From contig NZ_CP138333.2 in NCBI RefSeq assembly GCF_038561955.2, positions 2,356,001 through 2,420,000 of the forward strand: a DNA stretch of 64,000 nt, read 5' to 3'. Source of the DNA: Salinicoccus sp. Bachu38. GTDB lineage: Bacteria; Bacillota; Bacilli; Staphylococcales; Salinicoccaceae. The notes beneath the pieces are model-generated. The model made no database searches. It worked only from the letters and a program-made list of their open reading frames with translations, and was not told the DNA's origin. A program made the position numbers and the translations under genes. Positions 17,359-25,616 of this stretch are shown here, piece by piece. Numbering within the stretch: the first letter of the stretch is position 1; each line of letters begins with the position of its first letter.

Positions 17359-17817
17359 TTAAAATGGCAATATTCCTTGTGGTAATTCTATGCGTAGAAA
17401 TTGCGTAAACAACATGTACAGTACTACTGGAAAAACTATGGATACTATCGCATTCGTAATGAACTTCTTATATCCAAGAAACCAGGAGCAGAAGAATACG
17501 AAGAGAGCAGTTACTGCGACAAAGCCGAGTATTTCCAGTAAAAAGATGTATAGCAGTATCATCCCTGTGACTGCAAGCAACGTGATGATTTCCTTTTTGG
17601 GAATATTGCGCCTCTCCCTCTGTTCCTCCGTCTCAGAGTCTTTGATAAAAAATAGTACTACGGAAAAGAAGACCAGAAGCCATCCTAGACCTTTCGGTAC
17701 CATATCCGCATCAATTTCTGTATATGTATACGAAGGCAGATTATATGTCATAATTAAATAAAATGCCGCTAATGCAAGTAATATAAGACTGATTTTTCTA
17801 TTCATTGTTCCCAGCAT
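17359..17817 (-). CDS. tctB: Tripartite tricarboxylate transporter, small subunit TctB
   Basis: A 152-residue protein with four hydrophobic helices, beginning MLGTMNRKISLILLALAAF and containing the YTEIDADMVPKGLGWLLVF segment between the first two helices, as in TctB/DUF1468 proteins. It is the small membrane partner of TctA and stabilises the TctA-TctC interaction. RBS GAGGTGG before the first ATG; a second ATG four codons later is possible. Gene order TctC-TctB-TctA is the standard one. Confidence 0.88.
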   Translation of the reverse strand: MLGTMNRKISLILLALAAFYLIMTYNLPSYTYTEIDADMVPKGLGWLLVFFSVVLFFIKDSETEEQRERRNIPKKEIITLLAVTGMILLYIFLLEILGFVAVTALFVFFCSWFLGYKKFITNAIVSIVFPVVLYMLFTQFLRIELPQGILPF

Positions 17818-17893
17818 TCAGACACCACCTCTAGTTTAAATCCCTCTATGGGCCATTAGTGAATTAAGCTGGGCTTAACCCAGCTTAATATCC

Positions 17894-18952
17894 TTACTCA
17901 GCCTGACCGAGTCCCAGCTCATCAAGGATGCTTTGGAATTCTTCATTCTGTGCATCCAGGTATTCCTGGTATTCTTCAGGAGCCATGTACATTTCATTCC
18001 ACCCGAACTGGGCTCTTACATCTGCGAAACCTTCAGAGTTGCTCAATTCCTCAAATTTTTCCACGTAGTAGTCAACTGCTGCCTGATCCATATCCGGCGG
18101 TCCAAAGAAACCTCTCCAGTTGACCAGTTCAGCATCAATCCCCTGCTCTTGTACCGTCGGGAATTGTCCAAGCGTCTCGCCTTCCAACCTCTCTTCAGAA
18201 GTGACACCGAGCACTCTCATATTACCCGCACGTGCCTGCTCTGCAGTTTCTGCTATACCAGTTGAGAAAACGTCAGCACTACCATTCAGAATCTGCGTTA
18301 CACCTTCACCGTCCTGGGCAGAGACATACTTGATCTGTGTAATATCCACTCCGGCAGCTTTAGCCACATATGCGAATGCAATATGGTCCATACTGCCTGG
18401 GGAAGATGTACCCACTACGGTTACGCTGGATGGGTCTTCTTTCATATCTTCAAATAGTTCGTTAAGATCATTCCATTCTGCATCCTCTGCTACTGCAAAA
18501 GCTGGATAGTCAGCAATCATGTTCGCAATTGGTGTGAAATCTTCGTAGTTGTATTCCGATTGGCCGTTCAACGGCACCAACAGGAATGGTGGAGATGTCA
18601 CGAAGAGATGATGGTTGCTGCCTGCCTGGTCTGCTATGTACGACCAACCTACAGCGCCGCCGCCACCAACTTTGTTGGTAACACCCATATCTTCTTCAAT
18701 GATGCCTTCTTCACTGAATGTCTGCATCGCCATTCTGGCAGTAGTGTCATACCCGCCACCTGCGCCTGCTGGCGCTACGATTTCGATAGGCTCAGAAGGT
18801 TCCCAGCTTTCAGCCGATTCTTCTCCTCCACTACCTTCACCAGAATCAGCGGATTCACTCTCAGTTGATTCCTCCGAGCCACCTTCGCCCGAACAAGCAA
18901 CAGCAAATAGCGCAACAACAGCAAGTAACAATAGACTTAAAAACTTCTTCAT
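17894..18952 (-). CDS. tctC: Tripartite tricarboxylate transporter, binding lipoprotein TctC (Bug family)
   Basis: A 352-residue lipoprotein: signal sequence MKKFLSLLLLAVVALFAVAC with the lipobox cysteine at residue 20, then a Ser/Glu-rich linker (about 21-50), and a Bug-type binding domain starting EPIEIVAPAGAGGGYDTTAR. The AGGGYD loop and the later VVGTSSPGSMDHIAF region contact the carboxylate ligand in this family. It is anchored to the outer face of the membrane and hands substrate to TctAB. RBS AAGGGGGAA. It follows the RraA gene by 37 bases. Confidence 0.92.
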   Translation of the reverse strand: MKKFLSLLLLAVVALFAVACSGEGGSEESTESESADSGEGSGGEESAESWEPSEPIEIVAPAGAGGGYDTTARMAMQTFSEEGIIEEDMGVTNKVGGGGAVGWSYIADQAGSNHHLFVTSPPFLLVPLNGQSEYNYEDFTPIANMIADYPAFAVAEDAEWNDLNELFEDMKEDPSSVTVVGTSSPGSMDHIAFAYVAKAAGVDITQIKYVSAQDGEGVTQILNGSADVFSTGIAETAEQARAGNMRVLGVTSEERLEGETLGQFPTVQEQGIDAELVNWRGFFGPPDMDQAAVDYYVEKFEELSNSEGFADVRAQFGWNEMYMAPEEYQEYLDAQNEEFQSILDELGLGQAE

Positions 18953-18989
18953 GCTAATTTCCCCCTTGAATTAATGGATTTTCTATATT

Positions 18990-19604
18990 TCAACTCGTCA
19001 TCGAGTCTATATAGCGATGGATTTCTTCGATACTGTTTCCAACTCTTTCATCACGCGCTTCATCTTTTTCTATTTTTTGCTTTGCTTTTTCCAAAACTGC
19101 TTCCGCTTCTTCTTTCGGGACAACGACAACACCATCTGCATCGCCAAGGACTATGTCGCCATCTGTTACAGCAACACCCCCGCAACTGATTGGTCGATCC
19201 AATACGCCCGGTTCCGCCTTGAATCCGGCATCACATGTAGTCCCTAATGCAAAGACTGGATAGTCCAGCGCTTGTATGCCTTCAATATCCCTGATGACGC
19301 CGTCTACGACGATACCTTGTATCCCCAACGTCCTGGCCATGCCGACTACGAAATCCCCAGCAATCGCTCTTCTGGTGTCTCCCTCCGCATCCACGACTAT
19401 GACATCATTTTCATTTGCTTCCTTCAGGGCTTTCAGAAAATCCTTATTCTGCCCTTTGGTTATCTTGACTGTAAAAGCTCTTCCTGCAACTCTCTGTGAT
19501 GTTAAAGGCTTTATGCGATAGTCCATCGTAGTCTGCCCCTTCAAAGCATCCGAAGCGCTCGTTGTAGGAATATCCGAGAACTCATCAACTAGTCTGTCTG
19601 TCAT
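18990..19604 (-). CDS. RraA-family aldolase/decarboxylase
   Basis: A 204-residue protein of the RraA/HMG-aldolase fold. Conserved pieces are TTSASDALKG, NDVIVVDAEGDTRRAIAGD, GIVVDGVIRDIEGIQ (the Arg and Asp used for substrate and metal), and PISCGGVAVTDGDIVLGDAD. Many members cleave 4-hydroxy-4-methyl- or 4-carboxy-4-hydroxy-2-oxo acids, or decarboxylate oxaloacetate, with a divalent metal; the RNase-E inhibitor role belongs to Gammaproteobacteria. Its setting between a tricarboxylate transporter and an aconitase supports an enzymatic role on a branched carboxylate. Its ATG overlaps the upstream LysR stop by four bases. RBS AAGGAGGAAGG. Confidence 0.85.
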   Translation of the reverse strand: MTDRLVDEFSDIPTTSASDALKGQTTMDYRIKPLTSQRVAGRAFTVKITKGQNKDFLKALKEANENDVIVVDAEGDTRRAIAGDFVVGMARTLGIQGIVVDGVIRDIEGIQALDYPVFALGTTCDAGFKAEPGVLDRPISCGGVAVTDGDIVLGDADGVVVVPKEEAEAVLEKAKQKIEKDEARDERVGNSIEEIHRYIDSMTS

Positions 19605-20473
19605 TGACCTTCCTCCTTGTACTTGTTTTTTACAAACTCAACAAACTCTGCAATGATTTTATTTTCCAGTAATGACTCTGTGTAATACATCCATGTACTT
19701 GCAACCAGCGGTGTCTGGTCATCGAGCATAAGCCGTTCTTTATATAGGGAATCTTCATCTGCCATAATGGACTCAGGAAGTATTCCATAGCCGAATCCAT
19801 TCATCACCATTTCCTTGCACCCCTCAACGTTATCCACTTGCATGCCTACAGCAGGAGGCACTTCAAAGTGTAAAGCCCACCAGTTTTCAATCATCGCTTT
19901 TGTAGTACTGCCAGTCTGGTATTCTATTTTGGACAATGCAGGCAAATCCTTTTTGGAAATCGGTTCCCTGTAGACCAGACATACGGGATCTTCACCCAAT
20001 TTATCTTTGCAGCCGTTCCAATCATATTCGGCTCTTATAAAACCCAGATGGATATTCTGTGTATTCATCAACTTGTATATTTCTTTGCCGTATCCACTGT
20101 GAATATTATATTCAACCAATGGATAATGTTCCCGGAAAGCACTCAGTATTTCCGGCAACTGATATTTTGCAATGTGATTGCTTACACCGATATTGAGCTT
20201 ACCGACTGTCTGGTGGCTCATACTTCTGACATCTCTTTTGACCTGGTCCATTTCATTCGATATTTCCCTGGCTTTTCTGGCCAGATATTGGCCTTCAGCT
20301 GTAAATTCTATTCCCTTGCTTTTTCGTGTATAGATCGTAATGTTGAATTTCTCTTCAATCTTTTTCAACTTTTTTGTAATTGTTGGTTGTGATATATACA
20401 ATGTTTCAGCGGTTCTGGTGACATTTTTACTACTATAAAGTTCACTTACAACCAACCAATCTATATCATCCAT
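19601..20473 (-). CDS. LysR-family regulator inside the tricarboxylate operon
   Basis: A 290-residue LysR protein. The helix-turn-helix is NVTRTAETLYISQPTITKKL (about residues 17-36) and is followed by IYTRKSKGIEFTAEG and an effector domain containing NIHLGFIRAEYDW. It closely resembles the second LysR at 23283-24158 in domain length and in many positions (both begin with a D-W pair and end the DNA-binding domain with similar text), so the two look like paralogues flanking the aconitase gene. It starts 22 bases after acnA and overlaps the RraA start, so it is translated within the operon. Confidence 0.88.
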   Translation of the reverse strand: MDDIDWLVVSELYSSKNVTRTAETLYISQPTITKKLKKIEEKFNITIYTRKSKGIEFTAEGQYLARKAREISNEMDQVKRDVRSMSHQTVGKLNIGVSNHIAKYQLPEILSAFREHYPLVEYNIHSGYGKEIYKLMNTQNIHLGFIRAEYDWNGCKDKLGEDPVCLVYREPISKKDLPALSKIEYQTGSTTKAMIENWWALHFEVPPAVGMQVDNVEGCKEMVMNGFGYGILPESIMADEDSLYKERLMLDDQTPLVASTWMYYTESLLENKIIAEFVEFVKNKYKEEGQ

Positions 20474-20495
20474 TCGATATCACTTCCATCGTCAT

Positions 20496-23177
20496 CTATT
20501 CGGACATCATTGTATTGGCTATATACGGCAATATCCCCCCATGCTTGTAGTAGGTCACCTCAGCGTGATTGTCGAGCCGAACTTTGACTCTAAAAGATTC
20601 AACCGTATCTTCGCGTTTCATTTTTACCGTAATCACTTTGCCTGGATGAAGCGCTTCCAATTCATTCTCGAAATAGAATGTTTCATCACCTGCGATATTT
20701 AAAGTCTCCTGGGTTTTACCATCCTGGAATTGAAGTGGGAGTACTCCCATGCATATAAGGTTGCTTCTGTGAATCCTCTCAAAGCTTTCAGCAATGACTG
20801 TCTTTACCCCAAGCAGCATGGTACCCTTGGCAGCCCAATCCCTGGAACTTCCCGTTCCATACTCCTTGCCAGCAATGATTGTCAAAGGCGTATCATCCTG
20901 CGCGTACCTTTTTGCCGCTTCAAAAATCTCCATGGTTTCACCTGTAGGCAGATACTTTGTGAAGCCACCCTCTCTATCCGGAACAAGTCTGTTGCGGACA
21001 CGTACATTGGCAAATGCAGCACGCTCCATGACCAGATAATTCCCTCGTCTTGATGGATAGGAATTGAATTCTCTCGGGCTGATTCCTTTTTCAATCAAGT
21101 GTCTGCCAGCTGAACCATCGACTTTTATCCGACCGGAAGGGGAGATATGATCAGTTGTCACAGAATCCCCCAACATCAATAATATTTTAGACTCTTCCAA
21201 TGACTCGGCTTTCAGATCTTCATCCAGGAACGGCGGCTTCTGTATATAAGTGGATTCCGGATCCCATGAATAGGTATTGCTATCTACTGGAGTCAAGCTG
21301 TTCCACCGTTCATTCCGCGTCATTATATCACCATAGCTCTTTAAGAACATTTCAGGGTCAATGGCACTTTTCTTTATTTGCTCCACTTCCTTGGAAGTCG
21401 CCCAGAGGTCTCTTAAATATATTTCTTTCCCCCCTGGCTCCACACCAATCGGTTCACTTTCAAAATCAATGTCTATTTTTCCTGCAAGCGCATAAGCGAC
21501 AACCAAAGGAGGAGAAGCCAGATAGTTAGCCTTTATTTTAGGATGCACCCGGCCTTCAAAATTACGATTGCCCGACAGTATGGAGGACACTACAAGATCT
21601 TCTTCATCCACTATCCGATCTGGCTCAGGCAGGAGATCTCCAGAATTGCCTATGCATGTCGCACATCCATACCCGGCAATATCGAAACCCAAAGCGTTCA
21701 TTGATTCCTGCAACCCCGATTTTTTCATATACTCAGTAACGACCTTTGACCCTGGCGTAAATGAGGTCTTGATGTAGGAAGGAACCTCCAATCCTTTTTC
21801 GAATGCTTTTTTTGCCAGAATACCAGCACTTATGAGCACATCCGGATTGGATGTATTTGTGCAGCTCGTAATGGAGGCAAGTACTATGCTGCCGGTCTCC
21901 AAGTGTTCCTTATCAGATGAAGGGATGGCCACTTTCCTATCCAATTGTGATTGATCGAGACCATATCCGCCTTCTCCAACCGGGGCTTTTACCAAATGGT
22001 TGAAATCATCTTTGACTTCTTTGATATCGACTTTATCCTGTGGTCGTTTTGGGCCTGATATGGACGAAGTTATATCACTCAGGTCCAACTCTACCAGTTC
22101 GGAATATATGGGAGTTTCTGCCCCTGCTTGTCTGAAAAGACCTTGTTCACAATAGTAATTTCTTATGAACTCAATGGTCTCTTTGTCTTTGCCGATGGTT
22201 TCAAGATACTCCAAAGTCTCTTCATCGACAGGGAAATAAGACATTGTCGCACCGTATTCGGGGGCCATATTCGATATTGTAGAGCGATCGAAAACAGTAA
22301 GGGAGTCGACTCCCTCCCCGAAAAACTCGACGATCTTTCCAACCACATCATGCTTTCTCAAAAGGTGGGTAACCGTAAGGGCCAGGTCTGTTGCGGTGGA
22401 ACCTTCCGGCAACTTTCCGGCCAATTTGACTCCAACCACTTTAGGATCTCCCAGATACAGGGATTCACCGAGCATTGCTGCCTCTGCTTCTATCCCCCCA
22501 ACTCCATATCCGACAATACCGAGCCCGTTGATCATTGTCGTATGGGAATCGGCACCTACCAAGGAATCCGGATATACGATTGACTTATCCTCTTCTTTTT
22601 GGATTCTCACTACTTCTGATATGTACTCCAAGTTGATCTGATGCATGATGCCGGAAGAAGGAGGGAACACTCTGAAGTTATCAAAATTATTCTGAGCCCA
22701 TTTTAAGAACTGAAAGCGTTCCTTGTTCCTCTCAAACTCTCTAGTTTCATTCATTTCAATCGCCAGTTGATTAGCTGAAGCATCAACAATCAGTGAATGG
22801 TCGATAACCAGGTCTATGGGAATGACTGGATTGACCCTATCCGTATCCGTCCCATGGTCTTTTGCATAATCTCTTAAAAGGGCCATATCGACAAGCGCAG
22901 GTACACCCGTTGTGTCATGAAATAATATGCGATGGGGTTTGAATGCGATCTCTTCGATCTTTTCCTCTCCAGTCCCCCACCCCGCCAAAGGCTCAATATG
23001 CTTTTCTGTTATCTTATGATCATCGAAGTTCCGGATGCTTGACTCCAATATCACTCTCAAAGAATAGGGAAGGTATTTCATATTACCGCCATGATCTTGT
23101 ACCAATTCTTCCAGTGAATAATAATAATAATCCTGTCCACCGGATGAGAATGATTTCAAATAAATTTTTTTATCCAT
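20496..23177 (-). CDS. acnA: Aconitate hydratase (AcnA type)
   Basis: An 893-residue protein with full-length AcnA architecture. The [4Fe-4S] ligands are Cys at about 437 (ITSCTNTSNPDV) and Cys at about 504 and 507 (GYGCATCIGNSGDL). Other family motifs are DSLVGADSHTTMINGLGI, GATMSYFPVDEET, GDSVTTDHISPSG and the C-terminal swivel-domain segment GSSRDWAAKGT. It isomerises citrate to isocitrate through cis-aconitate, or acts on a related tricarboxylate. Placement at the head of an uptake operon, rather than alone as is usual for the TCA enzyme, suggests a pathway-dedicated copy; whether a second aconitase exists cannot be seen here. RBS GGGAGTG. A cre and an inverted repeat lie just upstream. 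Confidence 0.92.
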   Translation of the reverse strand: MDKKIYLKSFSSGGQDYYYYSLEELVQDHGGNMKYLPYSLRVILESSIRNFDDHKITEKHIEPLAGWGTGEEKIEEIAFKPHRILFHDTTGVPALVDMALLRDYAKDHGTDTDRVNPVIPIDLVIDHSLIVDASANQLAIEMNETREFERNKERFQFLKWAQNNFDNFRVFPPSSGIMHQINLEYISEVVRIQKEEDKSIVYPDSLVGADSHTTMINGLGIVGYGVGGIEAEAAMLGESLYLGDPKVVGVKLAGKLPEGSTATDLALTVTHLLRKHDVVGKIVEFFGEGVDSLTVFDRSTISNMAPEYGATMSYFPVDEETLEYLETIGKDKETIEFIRNYYCEQGLFRQAGAETPIYSELVELDLSDITSSISGPKRPQDKVDIKEVKDDFNHLVKAPVGEGGYGLDQSQLDRKVAIPSSDKEHLETGSIVLASITSCTNTSNPDVLISAGILAKKAFEKGLEVPSYIKTSFTPGSKVVTEYMKKSGLQESMNALGFDIAGYGCATCIGNSGDLLPEPDRIVDEEDLVVSSILSGNRNFEGRVHPKIKANYLASPPLVVAYALAGKIDIDFESEPIGVEPGGKEIYLRDLWATSKEVEQIKKSAIDPEMFLKSYGDIMTRNERWNSLTPVDSNTYSWDPESTYIQKPPFLDEDLKAESLEESKILLMLGDSVTTDHISPSGRIKVDGSAGRHLIEKGISPREFNSYPSRRGNYLVMERAAFANVRVRNRLVPDREGGFTKYLPTGETMEIFEAAKRYAQDDTPLTIIAGKEYGTGSSRDWAAKGTMLLGVKTVIAESFERIHRSNLICMGVLPLQFQDGKTQETLNIAGDETFYFENELEALHPGKVITVKMKREDTVESFRVKVRLDNHAEVTYYKHGGILPYIANTMMSE

Positions 23178-23214
23178 AGATTACACTCCCGAACTTTGCT
23201 TACTTTTCAGTATA

Positions 23215-23229
23215 TTGAAAGCGCAATCA
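23215..23229 (+). promoter_or_regulatory. cre site upstream of acnA
   Basis: TTGAAAGCGCAATCA fits the staphylococcal cre pattern WTGNAANCGNWNNCW at every position. It lies 38 bases upstream of the acnA start, where bound CcpA would block transcription, consistent with carbon-catabolite control of a carboxylate operon. Confidence 0.5.
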
Positions 23230-23236
23230 TAAAGGA

Positions 23237-23270
23237 AATAGGTATTATTTATCAAAGTCTATAACCTATT
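23237..23270. promoter_or_regulatory. Wide inverted repeat upstream of acnA
   Basis: AATAGGT (23237-23243) and ACCTATT (23264-23270) are perfect inverted arms separated by 20 bases, within the 105-base gap between the LysR gene and acnA. Position and spacing suit a LysR-type activation region. Function is inferred. Confidence 0.4.
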
Positions 23271-23282
23271 GGAATATCACTA

Positions 23283-24158
23283 TCAACCGTCGTTTTTACT
23301 GAAGTCAATTGCACTCAGATACTCAATGAATGTTTTCATAACTTTGATATTTTCCGTTCTTTTGGAATAGAACATCCAGGAGTGCCTGACTATCAACTGA
23401 TTGTCTTCATCAAAGATATCATTGATGTGCATGCCGGGGACATCTTCCACCACGAACTTTGGCAGTATGGCATACCCTAAACCGGAGGCCACCATCTCTC
23501 TGCATATATCCGTTCTGGACACAACAATTGATATGTTGGGGGCTTGGCTGTAATTCTGCATCCACCATCTGTCTATCAGTTCATGCAGTTTATAATCAGT
23601 ACGATAGTCGACCCGTTCAGCTTCAGGAAGCTTTTCCAAATCCAAAGGCTTCATCGAAGCAATACACATCGGTTCCTCGAATAGCAGGTGTTTTCCTTCC
23701 CGCCATGTGTAGTCCCCCCGGACAAATGCTATATCCACTTCGTCGTTCTGCAGCTTCTTCAGCATATCCTGACTCCACCCCGTTTCGACTTTGAATTCGA
23801 CTTTGGGGTACTTCTCCTTGAAATCCGATAGGACTGCAGGCAATCTGTATCTCATCATAAAATTGGAAGCACTGATTTTTATTGTTCCTGATAACGATTC
23901 ATTCATCCTTTGAATACCATTTTCAATGCTTTCTACTTTCTTGATTATCTTTGAAGCTTTATTCGCCAGAAATTCTCCTTGTGGCGTCAGCTGGGAACCT
24001 CTATTTGTCCTATAGAGTATATTGACATCCAGCTCTTTTTCCAATTGCTGTATCCTTTTGGTAACTGCCGGCTGGGTCAGATATATCTTTTTGGAAGCAC
24101 GTGATATATTGCCTTCTTTACTGATTGTTTCCAGAATTACCCAATCTTTAAAATTCAT
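23283..24158 (-). CDS. LysR-family regulator upstream of acnA
   Basis: A 291-residue LysR protein, with helix-turn-helix NISRASKKIYLTQPAVTKRI (about residues 16-35) then LYRTNRGSQLTPQGEFLANK. The effector domain contains VDIAFVRGDYTW, parallel to LGFIRAEYDW in the LysR at 19601-20473. It is the last gene before acnA and lies on the same strand, 12 bases after the pRiA4b-ORF3-like gene, so it may be read from the upstream hexonate operon as well as from a local promoter. The likely role is control of the acnA-to-SLC13 operon in response to its tricarboxylate substrate. Confidence 0.88.
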   Translation of the reverse strand: MNFKDWVILETISKEGNISRASKKIYLTQPAVTKRIQQLEKELDVNILYRTNRGSQLTPQGEFLANKASKIIKKVESIENGIQRMNESLSGTIKISASNFMMRYRLPAVLSDFKEKYPKVEFKVETGWSQDMLKKLQNDEVDIAFVRGDYTWREGKHLLFEEPMCIASMKPLDLEKLPEAERVDYRTDYKLHELIDRWWMQNYSQAPNISIVVSRTDICREMVASGLGYAILPKFVVEDVPGMHINDIFDEDNQLIVRHSWMFYSKRTENIKVMKTFIEYLSAIDFSKNDG

Positions 24159-24170
24159 ATCCGCACTCCT

Positions 24171-25604
24171 CTATACTTCCATTCCGTCCATGTTGAACTC
24201 CGTCAGCGGATGGGATTTTGCGAACAGCTTCTCGAGCTGATGGTTGATTGCGGTGATGGGATAGCGCTCCCGGTAGTTCGTCGCCCTGACCTTCTCATAT
24301 GTCGGGACGTAGTCGGGATGCTTCGGATCCGCCAGGATTTCGAGCACGTCCGGCAGACGTGCAGCACCCCCGATATTCTCGATCGGTGCAGGTCCTTCGT
24401 AGTTCCGGATGGCGGGAATCGCCCGATGGATGTTCGCCGTCTCCCGGAGGGCAGCCGCCACCCGGTAGGAATCGCCATATACATATTCAAGCGGGTTGAA
24501 CTGGTCGAATACGGCGTCGACCTGGGTGAAGCTTGCGGCCATCTGCATGTGTCCCGGATCCGCTTCATTCATCTGATTCAACGTTTCGAATATCGTGATG
24601 TCTCCTGTCCTGAACTCTGCGTCATGCTTTCGCTGCCAGCCCATGGCCTTCTGGATGACGAGGTGCAGCTCGAAAAAGTTGATGCCTGCCGGGACGATGA
24701 TCTCCCGACTGATCGGAAAATCGATATCCTTGACGGTGAGCGTCATGACATAGGCATTATAGTCCCCACCCTGCCTCTGGCGATTGGTCGTTTTCGGACT
24801 GCGCCGGTGCCGGTCTTCGACCGTCTTGAAATTGACCTGCGCGAGCGCCTGGCGCACCGCTTCATGCATGACGTAGTAGTCGGCATGGACTTTGACGAGC
24901 AGGCCGACCTCCTTTGCCGTCTCCCACCTCGAGCTTGCTTCATAGACATTGAATCCTTTTTCGACATTCTCCCTGATGAGCGTGTACTCTTCAAAACCAA
25001 GCTGAAGCAGGATCCCTTCCAGATACTTCGGATGGGTGACGACGGACGTGATGTGCCGCAGGTAGTCCTCCTTCTGATGGCCGTCGGGTTCGACATTGAG
25101 CCGTTTCAGTGTTGCACGCAACGTACGCCACGTCAGATTGTCATACAGCCAGTAGATCGGTCCCCCGTATATGCGGTCAAGCTGCCGAACCTCCTCCGGA
25201 TCCAGCGGTTCGTCCTTATGGATGTACATCGGATGGCCTGGAAGGATGCCGCTCTCCTTCAATATGGCATGGAGACCCTGGATGATGTCATGATGGATGA
25301 CACCCGCCCCGTCGCCCGCCTCGAGTATGTACTGGTAGTCGATCAGGACGGGATAGCTGGCGACGTCATATGCCACATAATGCAGATGATCGCCGCTCTC
25401 GATGTCCACGAGATGGCTGATGAGCTCGACTTCCGTCATCGACAGCATGCCGGTCACGGGTGACCAGCCATCGAGTCCGCCGACTTCCGCCTCCTTGTAC
25501 TCTACGAGTGCTTCGATCGACTCGAAGGACCGGTCATTGATCAGATTGGCGCGTACGAGTTCATTCTCCTGCAGAAAATGAATGAAAAACTGATGCAGAT
25601 CCAT
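24171..25604 (-). CDS. Plasmid pRiA4b ORF-3-like protein
   Basis: A 477-residue soluble protein. The C-terminal part (about 265-380) matches the pRiA4b ORF-3 / IS1096 TnpR-like domain: AYVMTLTVKDIDFPISREII, then FFELHLVIQKAMGWQRKHDA, with the usual HLVIQKAMGW helix. The first 260 residues are unfamiliar, with many acidic and aromatic residues and no membrane span. Such proteins are widespread accessory genes of unknown function, and the link with transposons is only historical. It sits 12 bases after gntK and 12 bases before a LysR gene, so it is embedded in a transcription unit without obvious metabolic relation. Confidence 0.7.
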   Translation of the reverse strand: MDLHQFFIHFLQENELVRANLINDRSFESIEALVEYKEAEVGGLDGWSPVTGMLSMTEVELISHLVDIESGDHLHYVAYDVASYPVLIDYQYILEAGDGAGVIHHDIIQGLHAILKESGILPGHPMYIHKDEPLDPEEVRQLDRIYGGPIYWLYDNLTWRTLRATLKRLNVEPDGHQKEDYLRHITSVVTHPKYLEGILLQLGFEEYTLIRENVEKGFNVYEASSRWETAKEVGLLVKVHADYYVMHEAVRQALAQVNFKTVEDRHRRSPKTTNRQRQGGDYNAYVMTLTVKDIDFPISREIIVPAGINFFELHLVIQKAMGWQRKHDAEFRTGDITIFETLNQMNEADPGHMQMAASFTQVDAVFDQFNPLEYVYGDSYRVAAALRETANIHRAIPAIRNYEGPAPIENIGGAARLPDVLEILADPKHPDYVPTYEKVRATNYRERYPITAINHQLEKLFAKSHPLTEFNMDGMEV

Positions 25605-25616
25605 TGTACCGCCTCC

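Noticed and set aside
24210-25463. A 417-codon open frame on the + strand
   Set aside because: It is antisense to the pRiA4b-ORF3-like gene, has no ribosome binding site, and its length follows from the high third-position GC of that gene.
24171-25604. pRiA4b ORF-3 / IS1096 TnpR-like gene as sign of a transposon
   Set aside because: The domain name is historical; no inverted repeats or transposase lie around the gene.
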